Shown here one piece after another: positions 10,501 through 21,108 of a DNA stretch of 64,000 nucleotides (positions are counted from its first letter, which is position 1; the number at the start of each line of letters is the position of its first letter). Origin of the DNA: Vishniacozyma victoriae (lineage: Eukaryota > Basidiomycota > Tremellomycetes > Tremellales > Bulleribasidiaceae); contig JADPYG010000088.1 of the NCBI GenBank assembly GCA_017654735.1, positions 2,604,001 to 2,668,000 of the forward strand, written 5' to 3'. Under the pieces are notes generated by a model. It did no database searches and had not been told where the DNA came from. It saw only the letters and a list, made by a program, of their open reading frames with translations. The position numbers and the translations under genes are program-made.

Positions 10501-13249
10501 GATGCGATCTCGGTCTCGTATTCGGCGATCTTGCCGGCAGAGACCTTATCGTTGGCGCCGGCTAGTTCATTCTTGATCTCGTCAAGCTTGACCTCTTTAT
10601 CACCGAGCTGTGTGCGGATTGACAAGACTTCCTGCTCCAAGGTCTGGTGCGCTTCCAACTGCTTGTCGAGATCGGATTTGACAGCTTCAAGCTCCTCGAC
10701 GGCAGCTTGTTTGTCGGCCTCTACACCCCGGATGTTGAAGCGAGATTCGTTCTGGGCGAAGGAGAGGGCGAGTCGGAGCTCGTCCCGTTCGGCTCGAAGA
10801 CTCTGGATCTTGGAGTAGAGCAGACCGAGTCGATCCGGATTAGACGTAGAGCGTGGAGTGGCTTTAGCGGCCTCGGTAAGGGTGGTGATCTCGGTTTCGA
10901 GAGCTTGTACCCTAGTTTGAGAGAGCTGGAGGTCGGCTTCGAGTTTTGAGATCTTGGCTTGTAACTTCGACTCGACCTCTTGGACAGATCCCCGCGCCTT
11001 CACCAATTGTCCTTGGAGATCACTGATTCTCTTCTGGGCCGTCTCGGCATCCTTCTCCTTGACAAATTTCAAACCGTCAATCTCCTGCTCCAAGGCTCGC
11101 TCCCTGTCATCCGCACTTCGACGAGCTGAATCAAGTTCCGAATGGAGTCCCAAGAGCTCGCCGTTGCGTGTCTCGGCCTCAGACTCGGTCGACCTATCGG
11201 CGAACGAAGATCGTATTTCTGCGAGCTGGTTCTCGATATCTGTTTTCTCGCGTACTGCCGCATGTAGCTGATCTTGCGCTGCTTCAATCTCGGCTCGAGC
11301 ACCCGCTTCTTTCGATGTGACGTCTGCAAGCTGAATACGCAAGACGTCCAACTCCGCTCGATCTACCTTCAAGTCGTCCTGGCTTGAGGAAAGTTCTCGA
11401 GTGATTTGGTCGAATTGTGTCTGTAAATGCGTTGAAAGCTGGGTCGCCTCTTCCTTCTCCTTGGTGATTGCCTCGAGGGTGACTTTGAGCGATGAGACCT
11501 CGGCCTCGAGCGACTGAGATGCGAGATCTTCAAGCTGTCGAGTGAGTTGTTGAATCTGCGATTCGGACGAGGCGAGTTTTGTTGAAAGAGCCGACAGTTG
11601 AGCTTCTTTCTCTTCGAGATCCCCGGTCTTGCTGGCGATGGTCTTCTCCGCTTCTGTAACACTTTCACGCAGCTCGGTGACCTGTTTATCGAGAGCCTTG
11701 ACACGTCAATACGCGATCTGAATAGGGCAGAAGCAACTCACCTGGCGTTCAGTGTCCCAAGCCACTTCCTTATCCAACAGCGTTCCTTGTACACGTTTCA
11801 AAGTTTCCTCTGACTCTTGAGCTTGGCCAAGAGACGCCTGCAATGTCGCCAAATCACCCCGTAGGCTCTTGATCTGTTCTTGTAGATTGGACACCTCGCC
11901 CTGCAATCGCTCATTCTCAACTTCAAGCTCCACGACCTTCCCATCGTCTGCCTTCAACCCCGGCGAGTTAGGTAAAGGAATCCTAGTCCTAAGGGCTTGA
12001 TTCTCCTCTTCTGCTTGATTCAAAGATTCCTCTAGAGCTTCCGTATCTCGTCTGGCTTTGTCGAGATTGCGTTCGAGTCGGCGGATTGTGAGTTCTGACG
12101 ATGAGGAGGAGGTGGGCGCGGAAGATGATGGTGGGGTTTGAGCGCGGGCTCGGACAAGTTCTGCTTGTAGTGACCGGACCACCTCTGATAGTCGAGATAG
12201 CTCTTCGGAATGATCTTGCGTAGTCGAGTCAGGAGCTGGTTTTGATCTTTCCTGTTCCAACTCTTCTCTTAAACGCACAGCCTCGTCGGCGGCTGATTGC
12301 AATTCGCTCAACCTCGCCTTGCTCTCCGAGACAAGCCCCTCAAGATCCTGTATCTTGACTCCAAGCTCGGCCCTCTCGCCATCCCAGACCTTTTGCCTCT
12401 TTTCAAAGTCTTTCCTACTGATACTATCCCCATCCTCCAGATCCCGCCGCATCCCATCAAGCTCATAATTGGCATTCTCCAACAAATCCTTGACAGCATC
12501 AACCTCTTTCTTGGCTTTCGATTCAACCCAGATCTTTTCATTGATTGCCTTGTTTAGCTCTCGTTTAGCGGTCGCGAGTTGTGTTTTCAAGGCGTCGACT
12601 TCGGCGGATGAACCGCCGTTTTGGCGGAGTGATGCTAATTCAGCTTCGAGGTCATGGACACGGCTGTCGGAGGAGAGCGAGTTTGATCGACGACGTGATG
12701 TACGTGATCCGGAAGGAGATGCGTTGTAGGTCGATGATGAAGCCATTGAAGAGCCTGAAACTTTGCGTAATCGAACATCGTTTAGCTGGATAGATGTCTA
12801 ACATTTAGCTGACAGTCCCTTCAATGGGTAATCATACCTGTCGCGCCTCCTCTATCAGCCTCTTCTTTTCCATCTCAGCCTTGTTCAGCTTCTCTTGAGC
12901 GTCTCGAGCTTCTGCCTTGAGACGAGCTATCACTTCCGACTCGTTAGATTGATTATTTGAGCTCTGTTGATTCAGCTCATTCTCAGCGATTATGGGTGTG
13001 ACGCACAGACCCAGCACCATTCATCAAATCTTCCTTTTCCTCTTGCAATCTTTCAATCTCAAGACGAAGCTTCTTGAGTGCATCATCCTTCGCTTTGGCC
13101 GATAGATGCATAGTTCCAATCTCGCGATCTAAGTTGCGTCAGATGAATAAACAACACACACTTGATAATTGACACTTACCCTTTGCCGACAAGTCTCTCT
13201 GGGCTTGTTTGAGCTGCCTCTGTAGCCCATCCTCTCCAAAGAATGCCAT
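7583..13249 (-). CDS. Giant coiled-coil protein of about 1788 residues, function unknown
   Basis: Eight exons on the minus strand: 13249-13180, 13128-13007, 12963-12838, 12797-11742, 11696-10142, 10103-8381, 8337-8138 and 8097-7583. The chain totals 5367 nt and keeps frame. The start is MAFFGEDGLQRQLKQAQRD. Apart from a Ser-rich stretch near residues 110-140 and a Pro/Ser-rich basic tail of about 100 residues, the protein is continuous heptad-type sequence rich in Glu, Gln, Lys, Leu and Ala. A short non-coiled island (MERKIFDMPKITET, then HARTKSEIATLVLPD; 10.2-10.4 kb) may be a binding site. I see no catalytic domain or transmembrane segment. Size and shape suit a golgin, spindle-pole scaffold or nuclear-basket protein, but no family-specific motif decides between them. 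Confidence 0.85.
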
Positions 13250-13838
13250 CTTGTAGAGGCTATTGAGTTGATGCTTGCCTTGTTCTTGTTGATGTCGAGT
13301 TGCATCTCTTGGAAATCAGTCGCGCCTCCTCCCTTAGTTGTTGACTTTTCGGATATTTCCGATTATATAGTTGTAATTAGGCGCCCGTGTGTGTATGACA
13401 AATGATTCCGTTGATTCCCCTTTCTCCGGCCTCATTCTCCGGTCCCCTTGTTCCTCTTAGAAGTGTACTGAGTGTATGTGTGGTGGCTTGAAACAACACT
13501 ACTTACACTTGGACCCGCGTGCTTACCTGACTGACCTACCCACCTTACCCTAGTCAATCACCCTAAGTATGGGCCTTCGAATTGAAGAAGCACTGACATC
13601 ACAACAGTTTAAAGGACCACCTCTCTCCGATTACCGGCGGAACCGCACCGCAGTTTAGACAAGGCGTCGTGTAGGTGCACACTTTCAATATGTCTGTCTA
13701 AATGACCGAGGGGCTGGGTTCTTATTTACTTGGCTGAAAATATATATAATACCCTTGGTAATCATGAACCCATTCCACCCCTTTTCAACATTATCATAAA
13801 ATACCATTACTTTTGCTTCAACAGCATCCACCCCCACT
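13250..13838. promoter_or_regulatory. Divergent promoter region between coiled-coil gene and DUF829 gene
   Basis: No coding exon is supported in these 589 bases. The segment separates two divergently transcribed genes. A clear TATA-like run (TATATATAAT, 13741-13750) lies about 90 bp upstream of the DUF829 start at 13839, and a pyrimidine-rich leader follows. Most other genes here have no comparable TATA near the start, which suggests a tightly regulated promoter for the hydrolase gene. Promoter function is inferred from position only. Confidence 0.5.
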
Positions 13839-14639
13839 ATGGCGATTTACGAAAATTTCAAAGAGCTCGCTTCGCTTTTACACATCTACACCCCATCTGA
13901 AATTGTCTCCGACGATGCCCCTATTATCATTCTCTGTACCTGGGTTGGCGCGTCCCCTAAAATGATCGGAGCATATACCAAAGCGTACATCAAAAACATC
14001 CCTACCGCAACCATCGTCCTCATCACCAGCTCTATCAATTCCGTCATGAATCTCCCTGTTGCTAAGTGGGCTAAAGAAGTCGATCCAGTCATCGACACAA
14101 TCATCGCACATCGAAGTAAACCAATTTATGCCTGTGCATATTCGAATGGCGGTTTACAATCCCTCGTCCAACTCGCTCTAGCTTATAAAGCCCGAACTAA
14201 ATCTACTATCGACTTGAAAGCTACCGTACTCGATTCCGCACCTGGCTCACCCGAAATCACAGTCACCCATCGAGCAGCTCTACTCTCGGCTAACCCTCCT
14301 ACTATCGCTTACTATCCCGTTTCCGTCCTCGTATGGCTCTACTTGGGAGGTTATTGGACAGTCATGACCCTCCGAGGAATCGATAACCCCATGGCAGATG
14401 CAAGAAACAAGATCAACGATACAGAACTCTTTCGACCCGGTCAACGAGTCTACATTTACTGCAAGGAGGATCAGTTGGTTCCATGGGAATGGGTAGAGAC
14501 GAATGCGGAATCAGCGGAAAAGAATGGATGGGAGGTCAAGAAGGAGCTTTTCGCTGGAAGTAATCACGTCGCACACGCATTGACGGATAAGGAGAGGTAC
14601 TGGCAGATCGTCAAGGGGGCCGTGACCGCGCGACTTTAG
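13839..14639 (+). CDS. DUF829/TMEM53-like alpha/beta hydrolase (PaxU-like), intronless
   Basis: A 266-residue protein from one uninterrupted ORF. It shows the DUF829/TMEM53 pattern: IIILCTWVGASPKMIGAYTKAY at the N-terminus, a nucleophile-elbow-like CAYSNGG near residue 100, LDSAPG near residue 145, a hydrophobic segment VLVWLYLGGYW near residue 170, and a late acid and histidine (CKEDQLVPW and GSNHVAHAL). Together these fit a Ser-Asp-His alpha/beta hydrolase, probably membrane associated. Fungal relatives include PaxU of indole-diterpene clusters, but no biosynthetic cluster lies here, so a housekeeping or detoxifying role is as likely. It is nearly the only sizeable gene in the window without introns, and it has a TATA-like box 90 bp upstream. 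Confidence 0.85.
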   Translation: MAIYENFKELASLLHIYTPSEIVSDDAPIIILCTWVGASPKMIGAYTKAYIKNIPTATIVLITSSINSVMNLPVAKWAKEVDPVIDTIIAHRSKPIYACAYSNGGLQSLVQLALAYKARTKSTIDLKATVLDSAPGSPEITVTHRAALLSANPPTIAYYPVSVLVWLYLGGYWTVMTLRGIDNPMADARNKINDTELFRPGQRVYIYCKEDQLVPWEWVETNAESAEKNGWEVKKELFAGSNHVAHALTDKERYWQIVKGAVTARL

Positions 14640-14967
14640 CGAAACGTCTAGCGAGGGGATTGAGATGTTTGGTAGAGTTGGTGGCGTACTGTAAATATTG
14701 TTTGTCCCCTAGAATCTTGGTCGTGTATTGTACACATTGTTAGACGTGTGTCCAGATGCAACATTACGATACTTACATCTTCTGCATTCTTTTCCTGTTT
14801 TCACAATACTCCGACTATTACAGATATGTACGAAATCAAGAAACCGTCTATAGCTAAAATTACAGATTTTGAAAGGCATCAAGACAATTCGAAATGAGCA
14901 ATAAATACGGGAGAATCCAAAGAAGGCGAAAGGGAGAGAGAGAATGACATTGTACACAAATCCAACT
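14640..14967. other. Convergent intergenic gap
   Basis: These 328 bases lie between the 3' ends of the DUF829 gene and CDC24. I see only AT-rich 3' UTR-type sequence and no convincing ORF, repeat or RNA gene. Confidence 0.5.
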
Positions 14968-17900
14968 TTATTTCGCAATGATATTCACATGCCCCATTCC
15001 GCTGTCCTTTGCTTCTCCAAACATGGCTTCGATGTCGGCGTCGCAGCGGAGAGAAACTTCGTCGTCGTCCGAATCAATCCATTTAAGTTGGATAATTTCA
15101 CCAGAACTGACGGGTCGACCTAATCGGATCTTTTTCAGGACCTTTTGGTAGAGTGTGGCGTAATTAACATCGGGTGCGACAGACACGATGAATGCGTTCT
15201 GCATGTCAGCGCTATACACGGCTGCAGTGAAGGTACTTACCTCGCCGGCTCTAACACGTAGCAAGACGGTACCATCACCGCTATTCTGCCTAGAGACAGG
15301 TGTAGGACCACGTAACTCCCCATTTATCATGCCATATGGCGTAGCAGGCGACGAAGAGGTCGTTTCCGAAGTCTCCGTAGATCCACCAGAAGACCTGTTG
15401 CCGGCACTCATTCGCTTGGCGAAATAAGCAGTACCGCCTACTAATGTCGTCGATGATCCTGAACCATGGTTGTTTGGGTACGAAGGTTGTTCAGGTGCCC
15501 ATGAGCCCGACATGGACGGTATAGCTGGGACTTGAGCGACGCTCTTGGGCACGTTAGGATGAACGTTTGGTGATGATGCGGATCGATTACGCAGTGATGG
15601 AGCAGGATATGGGACGGTAGAAGTAACGGCATGCGATGGCGCTCGAGTCATTCCCCTTGAAGATCCAAAGCGTTGAGGCGCAACAAGTCCTTCATCTTCT
15701 TCATCCATCTCTTCGGCCATGCACAGGCGGGAAGTGTTCATCCTCAATCCACCGCGAGAGACACCAGGACCGAATGAGGCTTCCGAGCTGGCAGATGCGT
15801 TGGAAGCTAGCCGAGGCATAGGGGGAGGTTGTTGAGATCGCCACTGGGACATGCTTGGTCCAAATTGGTCTTCTGTCATGGCACGAGCACGTAATTCGGC
15901 TCGATCGGCAGGCGATGGAGCCGATTGTTGACTTTGTACGCGACGACCGGTATTGGGGTTCGCAGCCATATAAGGAGCAGCCATACCGATACTAGGTGTC
16001 GTACGTCCGCTCCTTAGACCATCGTCGTCGTCGTCCCCACCTTCCATCATGTAAGCGTAGGGTTGACCATTTGGTAATGGTGGTGGGAAAGAAAAGGGTG
16101 GTGCTTCGGTAGCGGGAGTAAGTGGGGCGAATGATGATTGTTGTAGATTGTAGTGACCTTGAGAAGACGAATTTGCTGAATGACGACCTGATCGAGCTGC
16201 TCTAGCTTCCTCTTGTCGACGCCTTTCCACGGTTGCGAGCTGCATGACCTTGTCTGCCCATTTCTTCATGGTGTCCTCCGTACGACCAATCATGACGAAT
16301 GAGTCGGCGAGTTCTTCGACGAGTCCATTGGCATGCTTATGCGGGACAGTCCATGATATCGTCAGGCGAGATGCGCCATAAGGGTCTATTATCAGCCCAC
16401 GACTGATGAATACTCAAAGTGACTAACCTGACGGGTCTGCAGAGCTAAGAGTGGCCCGATTGATATTTGAAACAAATATACGACCTTTCAAAGCCAATTT
16501 TCTCTTTTCAGGCATACTCCCTTTACTCATTCCCTTGTCTTTACGCAAAATAGCTGAATTCTTGGATTTCTTATCCTTGCGATCTGGTCCGACCTCTTTG
16601 CAGCAGAGCATCATTTTCTCGAATAAAAACACATGATAGTCTCGTGGCTGTTCGGCTTTTGTTACTGTGAAATGATCGTCCAACCATAGATCGCCAAATT
16701 TGGCTATTTCGTGTCCCTTCCAATCTTCAACTCGATCCGATAATTCTCGTACGGTCGCTTGCTTGGCTTTGAAATCGGTGATTTCGTTGATGGAAGCTGC
16801 TATACGTCGAACGGCTGCTGCGCCTTCTTCTAGCTCGGGTCGGAAAGGGTACTCGTGCTTTGCGGTAGTATGCAGGATTGCCTATCATCAGCGCGGTCGG
16901 GCATTAAGGCTTACGTCTAGCAGGAGTCCGTATTTGGTGATACGCTGAATAGGTTTGATCATGAACGCCTGGAGTTCACGCTCGGGATGGAGACAAGGCT
17001 GCTCGTCTTCCGGTAATTCTTGCCCGCGCTACTATCAGCGCTGATCCAGAGTATATGAACTCACCAGTAGATTAGGCATCTGCTCATTGACAATGGTAAT
17101 GGCGTCGAGGTAATTGGCGCAATATGGCCCGTAGCAAGCGAATTCAGGTTCACTCATGATGAACGGTCGTCCCCAACTTCCTTCAGCCCATGCCTTGGCC
17201 CCATTGCCTTCTTGTATAGGTTCATATTCCGTCTCCAGCTTGATCAGGAATTTACGCTATCATCAGCACCAGTAAATGGAGTAGAAATGGCAGCAAGACG
17301 CCGTATGGGTAACGTACGTGAAACTCGAGGATCTTGCTGAGATTGGCAAACATCTTGTGACATGTCTCTGCCGAGATGAGCTGCTTTTGCAGCATCTCAT
17401 TCGAGCACCTGACCAAAATCTCCAATTCCTGGACATATGACTTTTCGCTCCCCACCAATTCTTCAACCGATTTATACGCATTGATATCGGTCGATGCTCC
17501 TTCCGGTATGATCGTAGGCTGATCCGATATTCTGACACCTCCATTCATGGCAGCTGCCAGATTCGTCACTGCCGATGCACCCGATCCCATCCCTCCCATC
17601 GAGAATGGTATATCATAACTCTCGCGACCACCGTGGCCATTACTTGATGCCGACATGGACCCGAGATGACGATGCGCCGTATAGGGTGTCGGTGGCGAGA
17701 CTGGACTCATGGCTGATTCCGGCAAGTGATCCAGCATAGTTTCGATGGTTTGCAACACCTTCATCAATCCGGTAGAATCGTATCCCTCTGCTTCATCCCC
17801 TGTAGATTTGCCCCAAAGCTCGTGAATAGCCCAGATTTCACCATGCCAGCGCCCTTCTTGTGTCCTTTGCTTCATTGCCATACAAAACATGGCGATATAT

Positions 17901-18481
17901 TTTTGACAGATCTTGGCATTTTCCGGACGTTTGGCCCAATTCTTGACTCCGTCTGGTGATTGTATGAACTGAGGGAAGTCGTATTCAATCTGTTTGGGGG
18001 CGGGGACGTTGGCAAAGAGTGGCGAAGAAGGGTCGGTGAATGTGGGTATGAGTAGATTGTATAGATGGCATAGCGGCGATCCGAGTCGGAAGGTATGACA
18101 CATGTGGGACACTACGTCGAGAGGTTCCGCTCCAGGTGGTTGGTCTGCCATCAGTCACGAACCGCGTGGAAACGGCGAGATATGCTTACCTAGGAATGGC
18201 TGGAAATCCTCGACACATCTAAGCCTTTTCCTTAATGTCGAGCATGTCTGAAATAATGATTTTGTCGTCGCAAGCGCGGCCGTCTTGAGTGCTAGGGCGT
18301 TTTGTCTATCATCAGCCATATTCTACACGAGATGATGTGTGTGGACTCACGGATTAGAAGGCATCTGAATAGACTGAATATCCAAAGGGGCTAGGTTGTT
18401 GTCATTTTTCTGACTCAGTGAACCGACCCGCTTCCTGGATATCGAGCCAGTCATGGATGCTGTCGGATATGCGGAGGTCAT
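14968..18481 (-). CDS. CDC24: Cdc24-type guanine nucleotide exchange factor for Cdc42
   Basis: Rho-family GEF that activates Cdc42 for polarity, budding and mating. Minus-strand exons: 18481-18351, 18305-18190, 18144-17318, 17256-17065, 17028-16915, 16881-16428, 16385-15241 and 15198-14968. Domain order matches Cdc24: an N-terminal calponin-type region (LGSPLCHLYNLLIP, WAIHELWGKSTGD), a DH domain starting YKSVEELVGSEKSYVQELE and including IKPIQRITKYGLLLD, a PH domain (DYHVFLFEKMMLCCKE), a long Ser/Pro/Gly-rich linker, and a C-terminal PB1 domain (FIVSVAPDVNYATLYQKVLK, then LKWIDSDDDEVSLRCDADIE) that would bind a Bem1-type scaffold. A 42-nt in-frame intron (15199-15240) sits at the start of PB1. 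The upstream region is unusually long and empty. Confidence 0.95.
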
Positions 18482-20460
18482 ACTAGGCGGGTGTTAGGGT
18501 AGAATAGGTGTATGGCTAGCGGTATGTGTGGACCATGAGTCCGAGACCGAAGCGGAAGGAATATGTAGAGTAAATGACAACAAAGATTGAATCGACAAAG
18601 GAGGGTGGCTTCAATCGTTCCAAGCGTAAGAGGGCAAGTCGGAAAGTTAATGCCGGGAATGGTATGCCTGTAAGTAGGTGTAAAGGCAGGTTTTGGATAT
18701 GATTGAATATGATGTGATGGTTCTTGATCGCCGGTCGAAGGGGTACAGTAACGTAGGAAGGTAAAGTTCAGCCCTAAATTCGAAGAGGGTTGAGCGATAG
18801 TCGATGCGCTTTGACTTTTGGGTGAGATAATCCGACTAAGTAGTTGAAAGTGGTAGTCAAGGCGCCGGGGGCGTAATGAGTCCAAGGGATTGAAGTCACA
18901 GAGGACAGTGTGTGTGTTTTCTCACGAGAATGTAATTGAGGCCCAAGCGTTACACAATGACGATCTGAGGGCAAGGGCAAAGGATACGATGAAACACGGT
19001 TGACTGTGGGGTCAGTTGATGCTCTGGGACCGAGGAGTAAATGTAGGGAACAGAGTGTGTGAGTGGGAGGAATTGCTCACATTGATGTCGATGATCCGCA
19101 GTCCTCCTTCTGACTGATCCAAGGTTCTTCCGGCGCCGAGCAGTAAAACACAGGCACAATGAGATGGTTCAGTTTGACGCGCTAATTTCCTTTCCAAGAG
19201 CTTCCTAGAGATACAGAGATATAAGGCGGATGATTTGCGATATGCTGCTTTCGGAACCGGTCCAGATAGATGGTAATGTTGTTGATATTCCGAGATCGCT
19301 CAATTTACAGCGTGTATACGAGACAATGAAGTTGTCGGATCTAGAATGAAGGACCCAAGACACAAAACGGAGTATATGTCGCAGATTGTTTTCGTCGAAG
19401 TGTCTCTGACACCACGCGATTTCCGAGATTGGCGAGTATTGGGGGTATTTACAATGTCGGTGCAATAGTCGATATCGGATCGGATTTGCTTTCTACGCGT
19501 GGTCCAGCCTTGCGTTGAGGGGATAGTGGTGTAGAAGAGAGTGTATAGATGCCCTTCTGCCTTCTGTAGATATTCGGACGCGGTGAACAAAAGGTTGAAT
19601 TCGATCGTTGACCCTGAACGGGGATTCGGGGTAGATCAAGAGTAGTGATGTAACGTTACTCTGACTGTCCGACGTCGCTTCCAATTCCCAATGACAAACA
19701 GTGACAGTAAAGTGCCAGTAAATTAGCGTTGAATATGTACGTGTTCAAGCACAGATGATCAGAAGATTCTCATGCGCGCCATTCTCTTGATTTTCATCAA
19801 CAAAGCTTGCCCGTGATATGCGGCGGTACATACACTTTAGACCCAAGAAGGGGTTACCAGATGTAGTAAAGAGGCTAAAAAATAAAATACGCTAGCATTA
19901 TTATTGTGCCTGAGCACCTTGACACCTCCCGTTTTTTCAAGTTTACAGCATAATATACCGTTACCATATAGCGAGAGCGATCTGTACTCGATCGGAATCA
20001 GCCCGCTATGTTTTCGTCACCATTGAGCGTGCGAATGTGTAGTTGACGAAAGACTTGCGTACTTGTGATGAATTCTGTCAAACGCAGATTCGAGGTTCCG
20101 GAATCCAGGGAATCGATAAGGTTCAAGCCATGAACCATGAGCTCGAGCATATATTCGTCACGCTCCGGCCATCTCGTGGCATGGCCGTGTCACACTGAGA
20201 TTTACCGCAGATAGATCAGCAACATCGTCATCTAGTGTTTTGCATGTGATCAGATTGGCAACCTCACGTCAACGATTCCAATGGAAGCGAGAGCCGCAAC
20301 TAGCGCGAGTGAAAATAGGCGGATTGTTTGCTCGCCGTATCGAAGCCGTAAGGCCTTTACGTTATATGCATGTGTCCCGCGCAGATGAGGGTTCGGTCTG
20401 AAGGTCATGTGCAGCATAGATATATATGGGGGAACGTTCTCCGAGGGATCCTGGGGCAGA
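18482..20460. other. Two-kilobase region without a recognisable gene, upstream of CDC24
   Basis: No ORF here has family-like sequence or a convincing exon chain; those present are short and low in information. The region separates the CDC24 start (18481, minus) from the 3' end of the ABM-fold gene (20461, minus), so it probably holds the CDC24 promoter and 5' leader. It includes an AT-rich stretch around 19860-19960 and an ACGCGT hexamer at 19495-19500. An unannotated non-coding transcript or fast-evolving gene cannot be excluded. Confidence 0.5.
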
Positions 20461-20924
20461 CTACATCTCCTCCCATCGAGTCAAATCCATATCCTTAGCG
20501 AGGAGGGGTAGGACATATGGGTCGAAAGTCTGTTTATTAGTTCATATTCTCTTTGTATGTCTATATTAGCCCACCTTCCAGTACTGCAAGTCAGCTCTAT
20601 CATCCACAAACAAAGGAGAAAGACGTACAGGGTTGTTCAGGTGGTACTGCTGCGAAGACTCCTGCTCGTACCTCTCGACGATACAGAACTTGGTCTCATC
20701 CTTGGGATCTTGCATCACATGCCAGTCGAGTGTCTATCGTCAGCTGCCCCTTCGGCACTGAATGGAGCGACTTACCTCCTTGTCCTTTCGGTAGACACCA
20801 GCAGCTTCGATCAATTTCGCCTTGAGCTTCTCGACAGTGTCCTAGCGGTCAGCTACTGCCTCGTATCGAGAAAATAGGGTCTTACGGGCTTGGAATGGAG
20901 GTGTACGACGATAGTGTAGACCAT
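20461..20924 (-). CDS. Small ABM (antibiotic biosynthesis monooxygenase)-fold protein, 95 residues
   Basis: Minus-strand exons: 20924-20886, 20841-20776, 20733-20629, 20583-20575 (9 nt) and 20529-20461, totalling 288 nt in frame. The product begins MVYTIVVHLHSKPDTVEKLK, continues LDWHVMQDPKDETKFCIVER and has HLNNPYWKTFDPYVLPLLA near the end. This is the dimeric alpha+beta barrel (ABM) pattern: a first strand, a helix with EKLKAKLIEAA, an FCIVERYE strand, and a conserved HxxNPYW/F segment. Relatives include haem-degrading and quinol monooxygenases as well as non-enzymatic members, so activity is not predicted. The 9-nt exon encodes only YWK, yet that motif sits where the family expects it. The start is 184 bp from the divergent dienoyl-CoA reductase start. 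Confidence 0.82.
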
Positions 20925-21108
20925 TTTTATTATTTTTATAGTAAGTAAAGTCAGATAGATCCCTTGTCCAGACAAAGGAGGAGGAGTGACCACAAGCGAG
21001 GTCCGGTGGAGGCGGAACAAGGTTGATAGATCCGGTACACTCACAACCGGTAAGTTAGACCTACATTCAACTCTATCTCACCATCACCACCACCCATCAA
21101 TACCAACA

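Noticed and set aside
8401..12793. Many plus-strand ORFs of 60-110 codons opposite the giant coiled-coil gene
   Set aside because: They are rich in Ser/Leu/Arg in the way expected from the antisense of Glu/Gln/Lys/Leu heptads, lack splice support, and the minus strand gives one continuous 5367-nt reading chain.
18478..19684. Series of minus-strand ORFs upstream of CDC24
   Set aside because: They overlap in several frames, show no motif, and cannot be chained with consensus introns into CDC24 or each other.
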